From NCBI GenBank assembly GCA_963511305.1, contig CAUPIJ010000005.1, forward strand, positions 43,222 to 107,221: a DNA stretch of 64,000 bases. Reading direction: 5' to 3'. Source of the DNA: Propionimicrobium sp963511305 (GTDB lineage: Bacteria > Actinomycetota > Actinomycetes > Propionibacteriales > Propionibacteriaceae). The notes under the pieces are model-generated. The model saw only the letters and a program-made list of their open reading frames with translations, had not been told where the DNA came from and made no database searches. Positions 55,452 to 63,814 of the stretch are shown here, piece by piece. Made by a program: the position numbers and the translations under genes. The stretch's first letter is position 1, and each line of letters opens with the position of its first letter.

Positions 55452-56669
55452 ATGCCTGATAATCAAGACAAGAGGCGCCAAGCTGACCTCGACTGGCTCT
55501 ATGGACGAGATTCCCAGAGCACAGACCCCAGCGAACACGCGCAGCAGATCCCCAAGATGGATTTCAGGCAAGAACACCCAGCCCCTGGCAATAGTTTCCA
55601 GCCGGCCGAGCGTCCTGCACCAGCGCCGGCTCCGGCACCAGCTCCCGCACCAGCTCCCGCACCTGCGCCAACCAAGCAACCGCCGGCGCCCAGGAAGAAA
55701 AGTAAGCCGCGCCACCGGGTCAGGAAGACGCTCACGGCTCTTCTGGTCTTGCTGATCGCGTGGCTCGCGTTCTTAATCGGGGTGCCGGTGAGCACGGTCG
55801 CGGGAATGGCATCGCTGGAGCAGCCAAAGTCGACGGCCGGCTCTCACCCAGGAACCACATTCTTGCTAGTCGGAACAGATAGCCGAGAGTTCTTGAGCGA
55901 AGAGGATAAGCAGCGGCTGGGCACGGGCGACGCCGCCGGCAACCGGGCGGACACCATTATTTTGCTCTACCGTCCGCCTTTCGGCGATTCGGTGATGGTC
56001 AGCCTGCCCAGGGACTCCTACGTCGAGATTCCCGGCTACGGATTCGACAAGCTGAACGCCTCCTACGCTTACGGTGGCCCCCAACTGCTAATCCAAACGG
56101 TTGAAAACGCAACCGGCGTCGGCATCGACGGCTACCTGGAGATCGGTTTCGGCGGCTTCGCGGCGATGGTCGACGCGGTTGACGGCGTCGATGTCTGCCT
56201 CGATGCTCCCATGCAAGATGGGCTCGCAAATGTTGATTTGCCTGCGGGCTGCCAGACTCTGAACGGCCAACAGGCATTGGGCTACGTGCGGATGCGCTAT
56301 TCGGACCCGCGCGGCGACCTCGGGCGCGCCGAGCGCCAGCGCGAGATCATCGGAAAGCTGGGAGAAAAAATCGCTACCCCACGGACTTTCATCGATCCAA
56401 TCCGCTACTGGAATTTGAACAAGGCTATCGGTCAGACGCTGAGCAAGGGCTCCGAAACTTCCGCGCCGCAGATGGCAGCAGGAGCGCTCGGTGTGCTGAA
56501 CTCAGCGAAGAACGGCAATTCTCTGCCGGTGCCGGTCGCGGACGCTGCAGGATGGAGCCCGATGGGCGCTTCGGTGGTCGTCTGGGACAGTCAGCTTGCC
56601 AGTGAGCTGTTCGCGAAGATCAACGACGGCGACACCTCGGATCTGGAAAAGTTTAAGCCAACCGACTAA
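55452..56669 (+). CDS. LytR-CpsA-Psr (LCP) family protein
   Basis: Ligase-type enzyme that attaches glycopolymers to peptidoglycan. In 405 residues: a cytoplasmic tail with a Pro-Ala repeat (about 54-72), a transmembrane helix at about 97-118, then the LCP domain with FLLVGTDSRE, GNRADTIILLY, VSLPRDSYVEIPG, KLNASYAYGG and YVRMRYSDPRGDLGRAERQ, which hold the pyrophosphate-binding Arg and Asp. ATG at 55452 starts the Lys/Arg-rich tail; upstream codons read through the manC promoter region. Confidence 0.92.
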   Translation: MPDNQDKRRQADLDWLYGRDSQSTDPSEHAQQIPKMDFRQEHPAPGNSFQPAERPAPAPAPAPAPAPAPAPAPTKQPPAPRKKSKPRHRVRKTLTALLVLLIAWLAFLIGVPVSTVAGMASLEQPKSTAGSHPGTTFLLVGTDSREFLSEEDKQRLGTGDAAGNRADTIILLYRPPFGDSVMVSLPRDSYVEIPGYGFDKLNASYAYGGPQLLIQTVENATGVGIDGYLEIGFGGFAAMVDAVDGVDVCLDAPMQDGLANVDLPAGCQTLNGQQALGYVRMRYSDPRGDLGRAERQREIIGKLGEKIATPRTFIDPIRYWNLNKAIGQTLSKGSETSAPQMAAGALGVLNSAKNGNSLPVPVADAAGWSPMGASVVVWDSQLASELFAKINDGDTSDLEKFKPTD

Positions 56670-56808
56670 TTTCTCAGCGGCTACTAGAGTGTCGGCCGCG
56701 AGAAACCATGGCCTGACAAGGCGGATTCTTGCGTGGTGGGCACGAAGGCCATTTTTGTCAGTGCCGGCTGCAATACTTCTATTGCAAGCAAAGTTTAAGG
56801 CGGCAGAC

Positions 56809-57954
56809 ATGGTCAAATTCGTTCACACCTCCGACTGGCAGTTGGGCATGCGCAGGCATTTCCTGCTTCCCGAGGCTCAGGGCCAGTTCACAGGCGACCG
56901 CGTAAACACCATCCGCAAGATCGGCGAAACGGCTAGAAGGGCCGCGGCGGAATTCATGGTGGTGGCCGGGGACGTCTTCGAAACTAACTGGCTGAGTCAG
57001 AAAGACATCGCCCAGGCGCTGGATGCTATGCGAGAGATCGGCCTGCCCGTCTACCTGCTGCCCGGCAACCATGACGTGCTGAATTCCTCTTCTATCTACG
57101 ATTCGGCCGCGTTCAAAAATAACCAGCCTGAAAATGTCGTCGTGCTTAGAGAAAACCACTACCAGGTGGCTAATGGCGTCGAGATCCTGGCCGCGCCGTG
57201 GACCTCGAAGCATCCTGATGGCGACCCGGTCTCTGGGCCGCTTGGTGAGCTGTTCTCTACCCTGCCCGCAGACGGCACGGTTCGCATCGTCGTCGGCCAT
57301 GGCATGTTAGACGAGCTGAACCCGGACGCGATGGCTCTTGACTCAATAGACCGATCTCGGCTGGACGATGCCCTGGCTAGGGGCGTCATTCACTACGTCG
57401 CTCTCGGCGACAGGCATATCCGCTGGCCAACCGACGATTCCGGGGCAATCCACTACTCGGGCGCGCACGAGGTAACCGATTACAAAGAGATCACCAAGGG
57501 CTCTGCTGTAACTGTTCCGGGCGCTGTTTTGATCGTCGAAGTCGACGAAAATAATCTCGACGTGCATCACGTAGCTGTCGGCCAATGGAGATTCATGCAG
57601 AAGGCTTACGTGTTGACCGCCCAAGAGGATGTGGACGCCCTCGACAGGGAGCTCTCAGCAGTGGAGAACGCCAATCGCACTATCTTGAAACTCACGCTGA
57701 CCGGAGTTCTCTCCACGAGCCAGAAATCTAGGCTGGAAACAATTCTTTCCCGCCACGAGGATAGATTCGGGGCGCTTGAGTATTGGCAGCGGCACACCAA
57801 TCTGAAGGTGCTGCCAGACGAAAACGATTTCGCCGATATTCCTGCTGACGGCTACTTGAAGAAAACGGTTGATGAGCTATCGGGTCGCGCTGAAGATGCG
57901 GTCGCCTCCGAAGCTCTAATGCTGCTTCACCAGATCATGAGCGAGGAAAAATGA
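56809..57954 (+). CDS. Metallophosphoesterase, SbcD/YhaO-like nuclease
   Basis: A 381-residue calcineurin-like phosphoesterase. Metal motifs in order: HTSDWQLG, VVAGDVFETN, LLPGNHDVL, VVGHGMLDE and ALGDRHIRW. The first motif has Gln where Mre11/SbcD has His, and the last is GDRH rather than GHTH. Coupled by ATGA to the AAA ATPase that follows, as in Mre11-Rad50, SbcDC and YhaO-YhaN pairs. Probably a DNA-end nuclease. The ATG at 56809 lies just before the conserved domain; the longer frame reads non-conserved sequence. Confidence 0.85.
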   Translation: MVKFVHTSDWQLGMRRHFLLPEAQGQFTGDRVNTIRKIGETARRAAAEFMVVAGDVFETNWLSQKDIAQALDAMREIGLPVYLLPGNHDVLNSSSIYDSAAFKNNQPENVVVLRENHYQVANGVEILAAPWTSKHPDGDPVSGPLGELFSTLPADGTVRIVVGHGMLDELNPDAMALDSIDRSRLDDALARGVIHYVALGDRHIRWPTDDSGAIHYSGAHEVTDYKEITKGSAVTVPGAVLIVEVDENNLDVHHVAVGQWRFMQKAYVLTAQEDVDALDRELSAVENANRTILKLTLTGVLSTSQKSRLETILSRHEDRFGALEYWQRHTNLKVLPDENDFADIPADGYLKKTVDELSGRAEDAVASEALMLLHQIMSEEK

Positions 57955-60581
57955 AACTTCACTTTCTAGAGCTTCGCAACGTGAAAGCCGTCGAGCACCG
58001 CGCGATAGATTTTGTTGGCGGTAAGGTGACGGTGATCTCAGGCAAGAATGAGATCGGTAAGACGACGATGGTGCAGGCGTTCAGCACATTGCTGAACGTC
58101 AAGAGCACTTCAAATAAGGCCGAGATCAAGCAGCTTCGCCCAAAGTTGAGCGGTGAGGATCCGCAGATCACGGCCGAGTTTTCGATCGGCGACGAAAGGA
58201 TTCGGCTGTCCAAGGTCTTTGCCGGGTCTCGCGGCAAGACGAACCTTCGCTACCTGTCGGGCAAGAAATCCGGCCGGGCGCTCAGCGGCGGCGATGCCGA
58301 GAACGAGCTGGAGGCTCTGCTCGGTGGCGCCGATCAGAAGCTCTTCGATGCGCTGAATAATTTTGGCTCCGATCCGTTCTCGCAGAAGCCGTTCGCCACC
58401 TCCGCCGCCCTGACTCGGGCGCTGCAAGAAGCGTCCGGAGGTGCCAACGATTCCGACCAGAGCATGGTCGAGATGGCCAAAGCGCACCGCGACGACTACT
58501 TCACCGCAACCGGCAAAGCCCGAGGCGAATACAGCGCCGCAATTTCTGCCAAATCTGCTGCAGAGAATGATTTTGCTACGGCTGCGTCAGCCCTGGAAGA
58601 AATAGCTGACACGGAGCGCAGGCTTTCAGAGTCCAAGTCGCAGATAGCAAGGTTCAAGACTCAGCTCAGTGAGGCCAAAGCAGACCTAGCAGATTTGCTG
58701 TCGAAGAGCGACTTAATCTTGACCGCCGAAGCCGACGCCCAAAGGGCTAAAGAGGCCAGAGATCAGGCGATGCTTGATTACACGATCGCTCAAGCCAAAT
58801 GCAAGGAGCGCGCCGAAAAGATCAACGAGCAGACCGCTGCGAGCCAGCAACTAGCCGAGACCGAGTTGAGCCTTAAGCGCCTTGACGAGAGCCTTGAGCT
58901 AGCGAAGAAAGAAATTAGCGAAGCCGAAGACCGCTTGGAACTTAAGGCAAAGGAGCTAGCTGATTCCGCGCAAAAGCTGGACATGGCTCGAACCTGCGTT
59001 GCCGCTATCGAGGCGAAACAGAACTTAGCATCCGACGAGAAGCTGCTAGCAGACATCGAGTCGGCACAAAAAGAGATAGCCGAGCTAGACCAGAGGCTGT
59101 CCACAGGAAAACTGAACAGGGCTACGGGCGCCAGATTGCTGGCCGATATCAATTCGGCAGAGCGCGAGCGTGAAACCGCGCTAGCGAAGCTGGAAGCTAG
59201 CTCGGCTCGGTTACGTGTCACGTCGTTGGGGAATCAAAATAAGCTGCTCATTGATTCAACCGAGACCGAAGTTACGAATGCGTTAGAGAGAAATATCACC
59301 TCTGACGTGGCTATCGAGGTGCCTGGCAAGTGGCTGTTCGAGATAGCTGCGCCTACTGTCTCACAGTTCAAGGAGGACGCGAGTAGGGCCGAAAGCGCAT
59401 ATGCACAAGCCCTTTCCGCTGCGGGCGTGAAAGATGCTCAAGAGGCCCGTGAGCTCTGGCAGGGAATCACCGATTCAGTTGCGGAGCGTGAGCTAAAAGC
59501 ACAGCGTCTGCAGCTACTGCTCTCTGATCGCAGGCCCGAAGATATCCGAGCTAGCATCTCGTCGCAACGGGCTCACCTTGCTGCGTTACCTGCGGATCTT
59601 GAGCTGCCCAGCAGCCTCGATGCGGCTAAAGATGCCCTAGCCGAAGCCGCCAGCGAAAACTCTCAGTATGGGCAGGAACGCGAAACGGCCCTGGCGGAAC
59701 TGACCCAAGCGAACTCGGCTATCCGGAGCGATCAAGATAAGCAGAGCGAGCTCAGGGGCACGCTCAAGGTTTTAGCTGATAGGCGTGATGAGCTAGCTAA
59801 AAAGCTAGCCGCAGAGCGTCTCGAAACCCCTGATGAGGTCGTCGAACAGCAGCTGAGAGAAAGCCGTGAGAGCTTGCGGGCTGCCGAAAGCGCCTTAGCA
59901 AAGGCACAGCAGCTATTAACTGAGTTAGACGCTTCGGGACATAGGCTGCAGCAAGAGACGCTCGAAGCCAAGATCGTTAATATCTCGCAGACGCTGTCCT
60001 CGCACCAGAAAAATTCTGACCAGCTCACCGGCGCTTTGAAGGGGGCACACGCTGATGTCCGCCAGCATCGCTACGACGAAACATTAAGCGCGCTCGAATA
60101 CGCCAAGCAGAAACTGGAGCGCATCGAGGTGAAGGCGAATGCCGCGATGCTGCTCTACGAGACCCTAGCCAAGCATCTTGCTGAGGCCCAGGAAAAGTAC
60201 CGCATGCCTTTTACGCAGAAGATCCGAGAGCTTGGGCGCGCTATCTATGCCGACGACAGCTTCGAGGTCTTCCTCAACGAAGATCTGACGATCGAATCCC
60301 GGGTGCTGAACGGCATCCGAATCGACTACGAGCAGCTCTCGAGCGGAGCTAAGGAGCAGTTGCTCATCCTGGTCAAACTTGCCGCAGCGATGCTCGTTGA
60401 TGAGGCAGACGGCATGCCCATTTTCTTGGACGACCAGCTCGGCCACACTGACCCGTCCAGACAGACCAGGATGGCCGCCATTCTGGCTAAAGCCAGCGAA
60501 TATGCCCAGCTCATCGTACTGACCGCCGACGAGGGCAGGTACGCGGCGCTGACCAATCGCAGCGACGTCAGGATTAGTTAA
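57951..60581 (+). CDS. AAA ATPase with long coiled coil, YhaN/SbcC-like
   Basis: An 876-residue SMC-type protein. Walker A GKNEIGKT lies at 31-38; a coiled coil rich in Ala, Glu, Lys and Ser fills about 180-720; the C-terminal half has signature LSSGAKEQLLIL and Walker B MPIFLDDQLGHTD. No CxxC zinc hook is present at the coil apex, unlike Rad50 and SbcC, which points to the YhaN branch. Works with the upstream phosphoesterase, probably on DNA ends. The last 4 bases overlap the converging remnant gene. Confidence 0.85.
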   Translation: MKLHFLELRNVKAVEHRAIDFVGGKVTVISGKNEIGKTTMVQAFSTLLNVKSTSNKAEIKQLRPKLSGEDPQITAEFSIGDERIRLSKVFAGSRGKTNLRYLSGKKSGRALSGGDAENELEALLGGADQKLFDALNNFGSDPFSQKPFATSAALTRALQEASGGANDSDQSMVEMAKAHRDDYFTATGKARGEYSAAISAKSAAENDFATAASALEEIADTERRLSESKSQIARFKTQLSEAKADLADLLSKSDLILTAEADAQRAKEARDQAMLDYTIAQAKCKERAEKINEQTAASQQLAETELSLKRLDESLELAKKEISEAEDRLELKAKELADSAQKLDMARTCVAAIEAKQNLASDEKLLADIESAQKEIAELDQRLSTGKLNRATGARLLADINSAERERETALAKLEASSARLRVTSLGNQNKLLIDSTETEVTNALERNITSDVAIEVPGKWLFEIAAPTVSQFKEDASRAESAYAQALSAAGVKDAQEARELWQGITDSVAERELKAQRLQLLLSDRRPEDIRASISSQRAHLAALPADLELPSSLDAAKDALAEAASENSQYGQERETALAELTQANSAIRSDQDKQSELRGTLKVLADRRDELAKKLAAERLETPDEVVEQQLRESRESLRAAESALAKAQQLLTELDASGHRLQQETLEAKIVNISQTLSSHQKNSDQLTGALKGAHADVRQHRYDETLSALEYAKQKLERIEVKANAAMLLYETLAKHLAEAQEKYRMPFTQKIRELGRAIYADDSFEVFLNEDLTIESRVLNGIRIDYEQLSSGAKEQLLILVKLAAAMLVDEADGMPIFLDDQLGHTDPSRQTRMAAILAKASEYAQLIVLTADEGRYAALTNRSDVRIS

Positions 60582-60769
60582 CGAACGAAAAATTCGCTGA
60601 CCGCGGTTTCCAGAATTTCGAAGCCAGCCTCAGCCATCTCCTTCATGGCCTGACGCGGCTCGATTTGTTTTTTGTCATCGGAAAACCAGACTCCCCACTG
60701 ATCAGGGCAGACGCCGATTGCCGACTTTGAGCACTTCGGGTCTTTGGTGTTTCTAGCTTTAGAGCTCAT
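60578..60769 (-). pseudogene. Remnant of a sugar-phosphate isomerase (IolE type)
   Basis: A 63-residue frame (ATG 60769, AAGG upstream). After an unrelated basic start, IGVCPDQWGVWFSDDK and ALKEMAEAGFEILE-like AMKEMAEAGFEILET match the first strand and helix of the xylose-isomerase-like TIM barrel seen in IolE and relatives, where a protein of about 300 residues is normal. It stops soon after. So it is the stub of a lost isomerase, in keeping with the inositol-type transporter and broken dehydrogenase nearby. Confidence 0.65.
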
Positions 60770-60930
60770 CGTTGAACCTTTTTGGGCTTCTATGCCTATT
60801 TCCAAAGCGTTTGGCGCTCTAATGAGAGTAAAACAACTGGCAGGAAATTCCGAAAGGAATCGAAGATTTCGTTCTTCCAAATAACGTGGAGAGCCAGCTT
60901 GGAAATCATTGATGCAACAGGCTGCAACTT

Positions 60931-60959
60931 TTGGCAAAGATTATTCGCATCTGTTATGA
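60931..60959 (+). promoter_or_regulatory. Sigma-70-like promoter for the small structured unit
   Basis: TTGGCA at 60931-60936, a 17-base spacer and TTATGA at 60954-60959, giving a start near 60966. It lies upstream of the structured leader and the 75-residue membrane protein. Confidence 0.55.
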
Positions 60960-60965
60960 GCCCTG

Positions 60966-61206
60966 GGTAAATTCATAGATGTCGCGAGCGAGGAAACTCC
61001 TCGGGACGAAAGCACACGGTGGTGCGAGATGCCACCAGTGCATTTCGCGCCCGAGAGAAGGAGTACAGCTTCGCGAGTCACTCAACGAGCTATCTCCTCT
61101 CTGCAAAAGAAGACTTACAGCGAACTCTGCGTGAAACCTAACGCGGAGCCAAAAATAAAAGACCACCCTCCTGCTCTATGCAGGCTAAACAGAAAAGAGA
61201 ACTTAA
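60966..61206 (+). ncRNA. Structured leader RNA of unknown type
   Basis: About 240 nt without a gene but rich in complementary pairs: a three-way junction closed by CGCGA/TCGCG (60983-60987, 61045-61049) with hairpins CGAGGA/TCCTCG (60989-61003) and GCAC-GGTGG/CCACC-GTGC (61012-61041); a long hairpin at 61055-61101 (GAGA, GGAG, AGCT paired with AGCT, CTCC, TCTC); an 8-bp hairpin at 61125-61148; and CCTGC/GCAGG at 61170-61184, 22 bases before the start codon. No known riboswitch class was recognised. It may be a leader or a separate RNA. Confidence 0.45.
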
Positions 61207-61434
61207 ATGACTGCAACTACTTTTGAGACCACCACCTCGATGCCGGTTCTTCAGACTGAGCAGCTACGCGAAAGCCAGGTCACCCTGATGCTGGTGCAAC
61301 TGCTTTTTGCTTCGTTCCTTACCGTCTTCATTGGTCTGTTCATCAACCCGATCATGTCCATCGTCGCTGCCATTCTGACCGCGATCATCACCCCCCTGCT
61401 GGCCATAAGCAACATGGCCAAGGACGCCAACTAA
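61207..61434 (+). CDS. 75-residue membrane protein of unknown function
   Basis: A small protein with a Thr-rich start (MTATTFETTTSMP) and two hydrophobic helices at about 26-46 and 48-66, then a short polar end. The ribosome site is weak (AAAAGAGA). It is flanked by its own promoter, structured leader and a strong terminator, so expression is likely real. No family recognised. Confidence 0.7.
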   Translation: MTATTFETTTSMPVLQTEQLRESQVTLMLVQLLFASFLTVFIGLFINPIMSIVAAILTAIITPLLAISNMAKDAN

Positions 61435-61440
61435 GCGCAA

Positions 61441-61478
61441 GAGGGGGGCACGCGGCTTAGCCGTGAGCCCCCTTTCTT
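61441..61478 (+). terminator. Strong terminator after the small membrane protein
   Basis: GGGGGC (61444-61449) pairs with GCCCCC (61467-61472), continued inward by CGCGGC/GCCGTG, followed by TTTCTTAT. It starts 7 bases beyond the stop codon. Confidence 0.85.
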
Positions 61479-61557
61479 ATACACAAATAAGGGCCAGGGC
61501 CCAGAAAACCTGGAACCCCGGCCTGTCATCTTGCAAGCTACATAGCTGTCGGAGATT

Positions 61558-63216
61558 TTAGAATTCAGTCACCTCGTCACCAGGACGAACGAACTGCTCC
61601 TTCATATTTTCCTCGATCTCCTCCATCGAGAGGTTGCTGGTCTCGGGCATCCACTTCCAAAGCAGGAAGAAGACTCCCACGTTGACCACCGCGAAGATCG
61701 CGTAGGTCCAGCCGCCGCCGAGGTTGTCAATCAGAGCCGGGAAAACCAGCGTGACGCAAGCGTTAACGATCCACATGAAGAAGACCGCGCCGCCATTGGC
61801 TACGCCTCGAACGGGGGCCGGGAACATCTCGCCCAGCATCGTCCAGACGACCGGGCCGTTCGACGACTGCACGATCAGCATGAATACGCCCATCAGCGCA
61901 AGAATCATGTAAGCAGCGATCGAAGGCGGCGTGGTGCCGTCTGCCATGTGCGGCTGGATCATCGTGGCGAACATGATCGCGATCGCACCCAGCGTCACCG
62001 CGACAGCGCCGACACAGCGAAGCAGAATCGTGCGCCTGGGCAGCTTGTAGACGAGGTAGAGACCGAGCACGGAGCCGCCAACCGACATCACGCCGTTGGC
62101 CACCTGAGCGGTAATCGCAGCGGTCGTCGACATGCCCGCGTACTCCAGCACCTTAGGTGCGTAGTACATGACAGTGTTAACGCCGTTGAGCTGGTTCGAC
62201 GCGGCCAGCAACATACCGACCAGGAACAACCTGCGCACCCAGGGGATTCGGAAGATATCCCGGAACCTACCCTTGGCTACCTTTGAGTTGTTCTCATTCT
62301 TCTTGATGATCTCCATCATCTCGTCTTCGAGCAGGCCGTCGCGGTGATCACGAACGCGCTTCAGGACGCCGATAGCGTCGATATACCTGCGGTTGACCGC
62401 GTACCAACGCGGCGATTCGGGCATCATGCGCATCAGCAACCAAAGCGCAATAGCGGGAATCGTGCAGAGCACGAGCATGTAGCGCCAGGTAGAGCCGTTG
62501 CCCGCGTGCGCGCCGTGGTAAACGAGCTGATCCACGAATACCTGGTATTCCTCGTGGCCGAGGACATTCTGGAACTTGGTCACGTTAGCCCAGGGCTGCA
62601 GCCCCATCTCGGTTAGGCGCCCGGAGGGATCCGCCTCGATGTTTACCTTCGGGCCGCCCTGCATCATGTTGATGATGGCGTTGAAGATGAAGGCGAACAT
62701 CTGACCGGTAACGATCATCAACTGATCGATGGCAACGATGGTGCCGCGGATTCGCTTCGGCGCGATCTCCGCCAGATAGACCGGCACAGTCGCTGAGGCG
62801 CCACCGACAGCAAGGCCCAGGACGAACCTAGAGATATACATGATCGGCAGATTCGGCGATACTGTACAGGCCAGTGCACCGACGACGAAGATAACCGCCA
62901 GCAGGATGATGTTGTGGCGACGGCCGTATTTATCGGAGAGATGACCGCCGAAGATCGCACCAAAAGCGGCTCCGATGAGCAGGCAAAAACCGATCAGACC
63001 CTCTGTAAACGAGTTGAGCAGGAAGCCGTCAGTCTCGACTGGCATCCTCATGTACGGCAGGGCGCCCGAGATCACGCCCGTGTCGTAACCGAAGAGGAAC
63101 GAACCCAGCGTCGCAGTGGCAGCCACCAGGCCAATGCCGCGGTGCTTGCCCAACATTGGGGTCTTGTCTGTTAGCTCTTTAACTTGCGCCTTGGAGGGCA
63201 TTTCATTGTCGAACAT
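61558..63216 (-). CDS. MFS sugar porter, inositol-transporter-like
   Basis: A 552-residue symporter with 12 transmembrane segments. Sugar-porter marks: LFGYDTGVISGALPYM, GGHLSDKYGRRHNI, SRFVLGLAVGGASATVPVYLAE, PESPRWY, and NQLNGVNTVMYYAP. Beside a Gfo/Idh gene this suggests myo-inositol uptake. About 60 residues (roughly 184-243) are inserted between helices 5 and 6, facing outward. ATG at 63216 with GAGGGG upstream; 8 bases from the broken dehydrogenase, with which it formed an operon. The reading frame is intact. Confidence 0.88.
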   Translation of the reverse strand: MFDNEMPSKAQVKELTDKTPMLGKHRGIGLVAATATLGSFLFGYDTGVISGALPYMRMPVETDGFLLNSFTEGLIGFCLLIGAAFGAIFGGHLSDKYGRRHNIILLAVIFVVGALACTVSPNLPIMYISRFVLGLAVGGASATVPVYLAEIAPKRIRGTIVAIDQLMIVTGQMFAFIFNAIINMMQGGPKVNIEADPSGRLTEMGLQPWANVTKFQNVLGHEEYQVFVDQLVYHGAHAGNGSTWRYMLVLCTIPAIALWLLMRMMPESPRWYAVNRRYIDAIGVLKRVRDHRDGLLEDEMMEIIKKNENNSKVAKGRFRDIFRIPWVRRLFLVGMLLAASNQLNGVNTVMYYAPKVLEYAGMSTTAAITAQVANGVMSVGGSVLGLYLVYKLPRRTILLRCVGAVAVTLGAIAIMFATMIQPHMADGTTPPSIAAYMILALMGVFMLIVQSSNGPVVWTMLGEMFPAPVRGVANGGAVFFMWIVNACVTLVFPALIDNLGGGWTYAIFAVVNVGVFFLLWKWMPETSNLSMEEIEENMKEQFVRPGDEVTEF

Positions 63217-63224
63217 TCAACCCC

Positions 63225-63814
63225 TCACTTTCCAAAATCCGTGTTGTAGGTAACGGGACCTTCAACCTCGACAACGTCATGCCACTGCCCGTCACTAGCT
63301 GAAGCAACGATCGCTTCATCGACTTCAGCAGCGGCCCAGCCAACGACGCCGGAGCCGGCGCGCTCGCGCTCGTAACGCCAAGTGAAAGCACCCTTGGGGC
63401 TGCAGGCGTAATCGGCCAACAGCCAGCAGCGCACGTTGGTGATCCTACCAAGCTTGCCTTCGGCGATGAGCTTGCGTGCCTGCTCAATCGCGGGCATGTG
63501 GCGGTAGTTGAAGCCTACCGAGGTGACAATGCCCGACTTCGCTGCAGCCTCAGCGATCTCCTTGGACTGCTGCGCAGAGACGCCCATCGGCTTCTCGATC
63601 CAGAACGGCTTACCGGCCTCCGCGGCGGCAATACCCATCTCGTGGTGCAAAAAGTTCGGGGAAAAGATGGAGACGACATCGACTTCCGGGTCGTTTAGGA
63701 CGTCTCGATAATCTGCGACCGCGCGCTTAAAGCCGAGGGTTTCGGTCGCCAGTTTTCGGTTTTCCTCGACGGTGTCGAAAGCCACTGCCAGCTCGACATC
63801 CGCATCTAGTTAAG
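63225..63814 (-). pseudogene. Broken Gfo/Idh/MocA dehydrogenase
   Basis: The remaining frame reads DADVELAVAFDTVEENRK, VDVVSIFSPNFLHHEMGIA, KPFWIEKPMGVSAQQSKEI and GFNYRHMPAIEQARKLIAEG, the middle of a Gfo/Idh oxidoreductase. Three faults are seen. The NAD-binding start is cut off by the IS element, with an in-frame TAA at the junction. After AGSGVVG the sequence jumps to a C-terminal-like AEVDEAIVASASDGQW, so about 150 residues are missing. Only some 190 of about 390 codons remain. Not functional. Confidence 0.8.

Noticed and set aside
60983..61050. Similarity to RNase P RNA (GAGGAAA-type box and a GGTGG...CCACC hairpin)
   Set aside because: The transcript is far too short and the other conserved RNase P regions were not found, so chance likeness is more probable.
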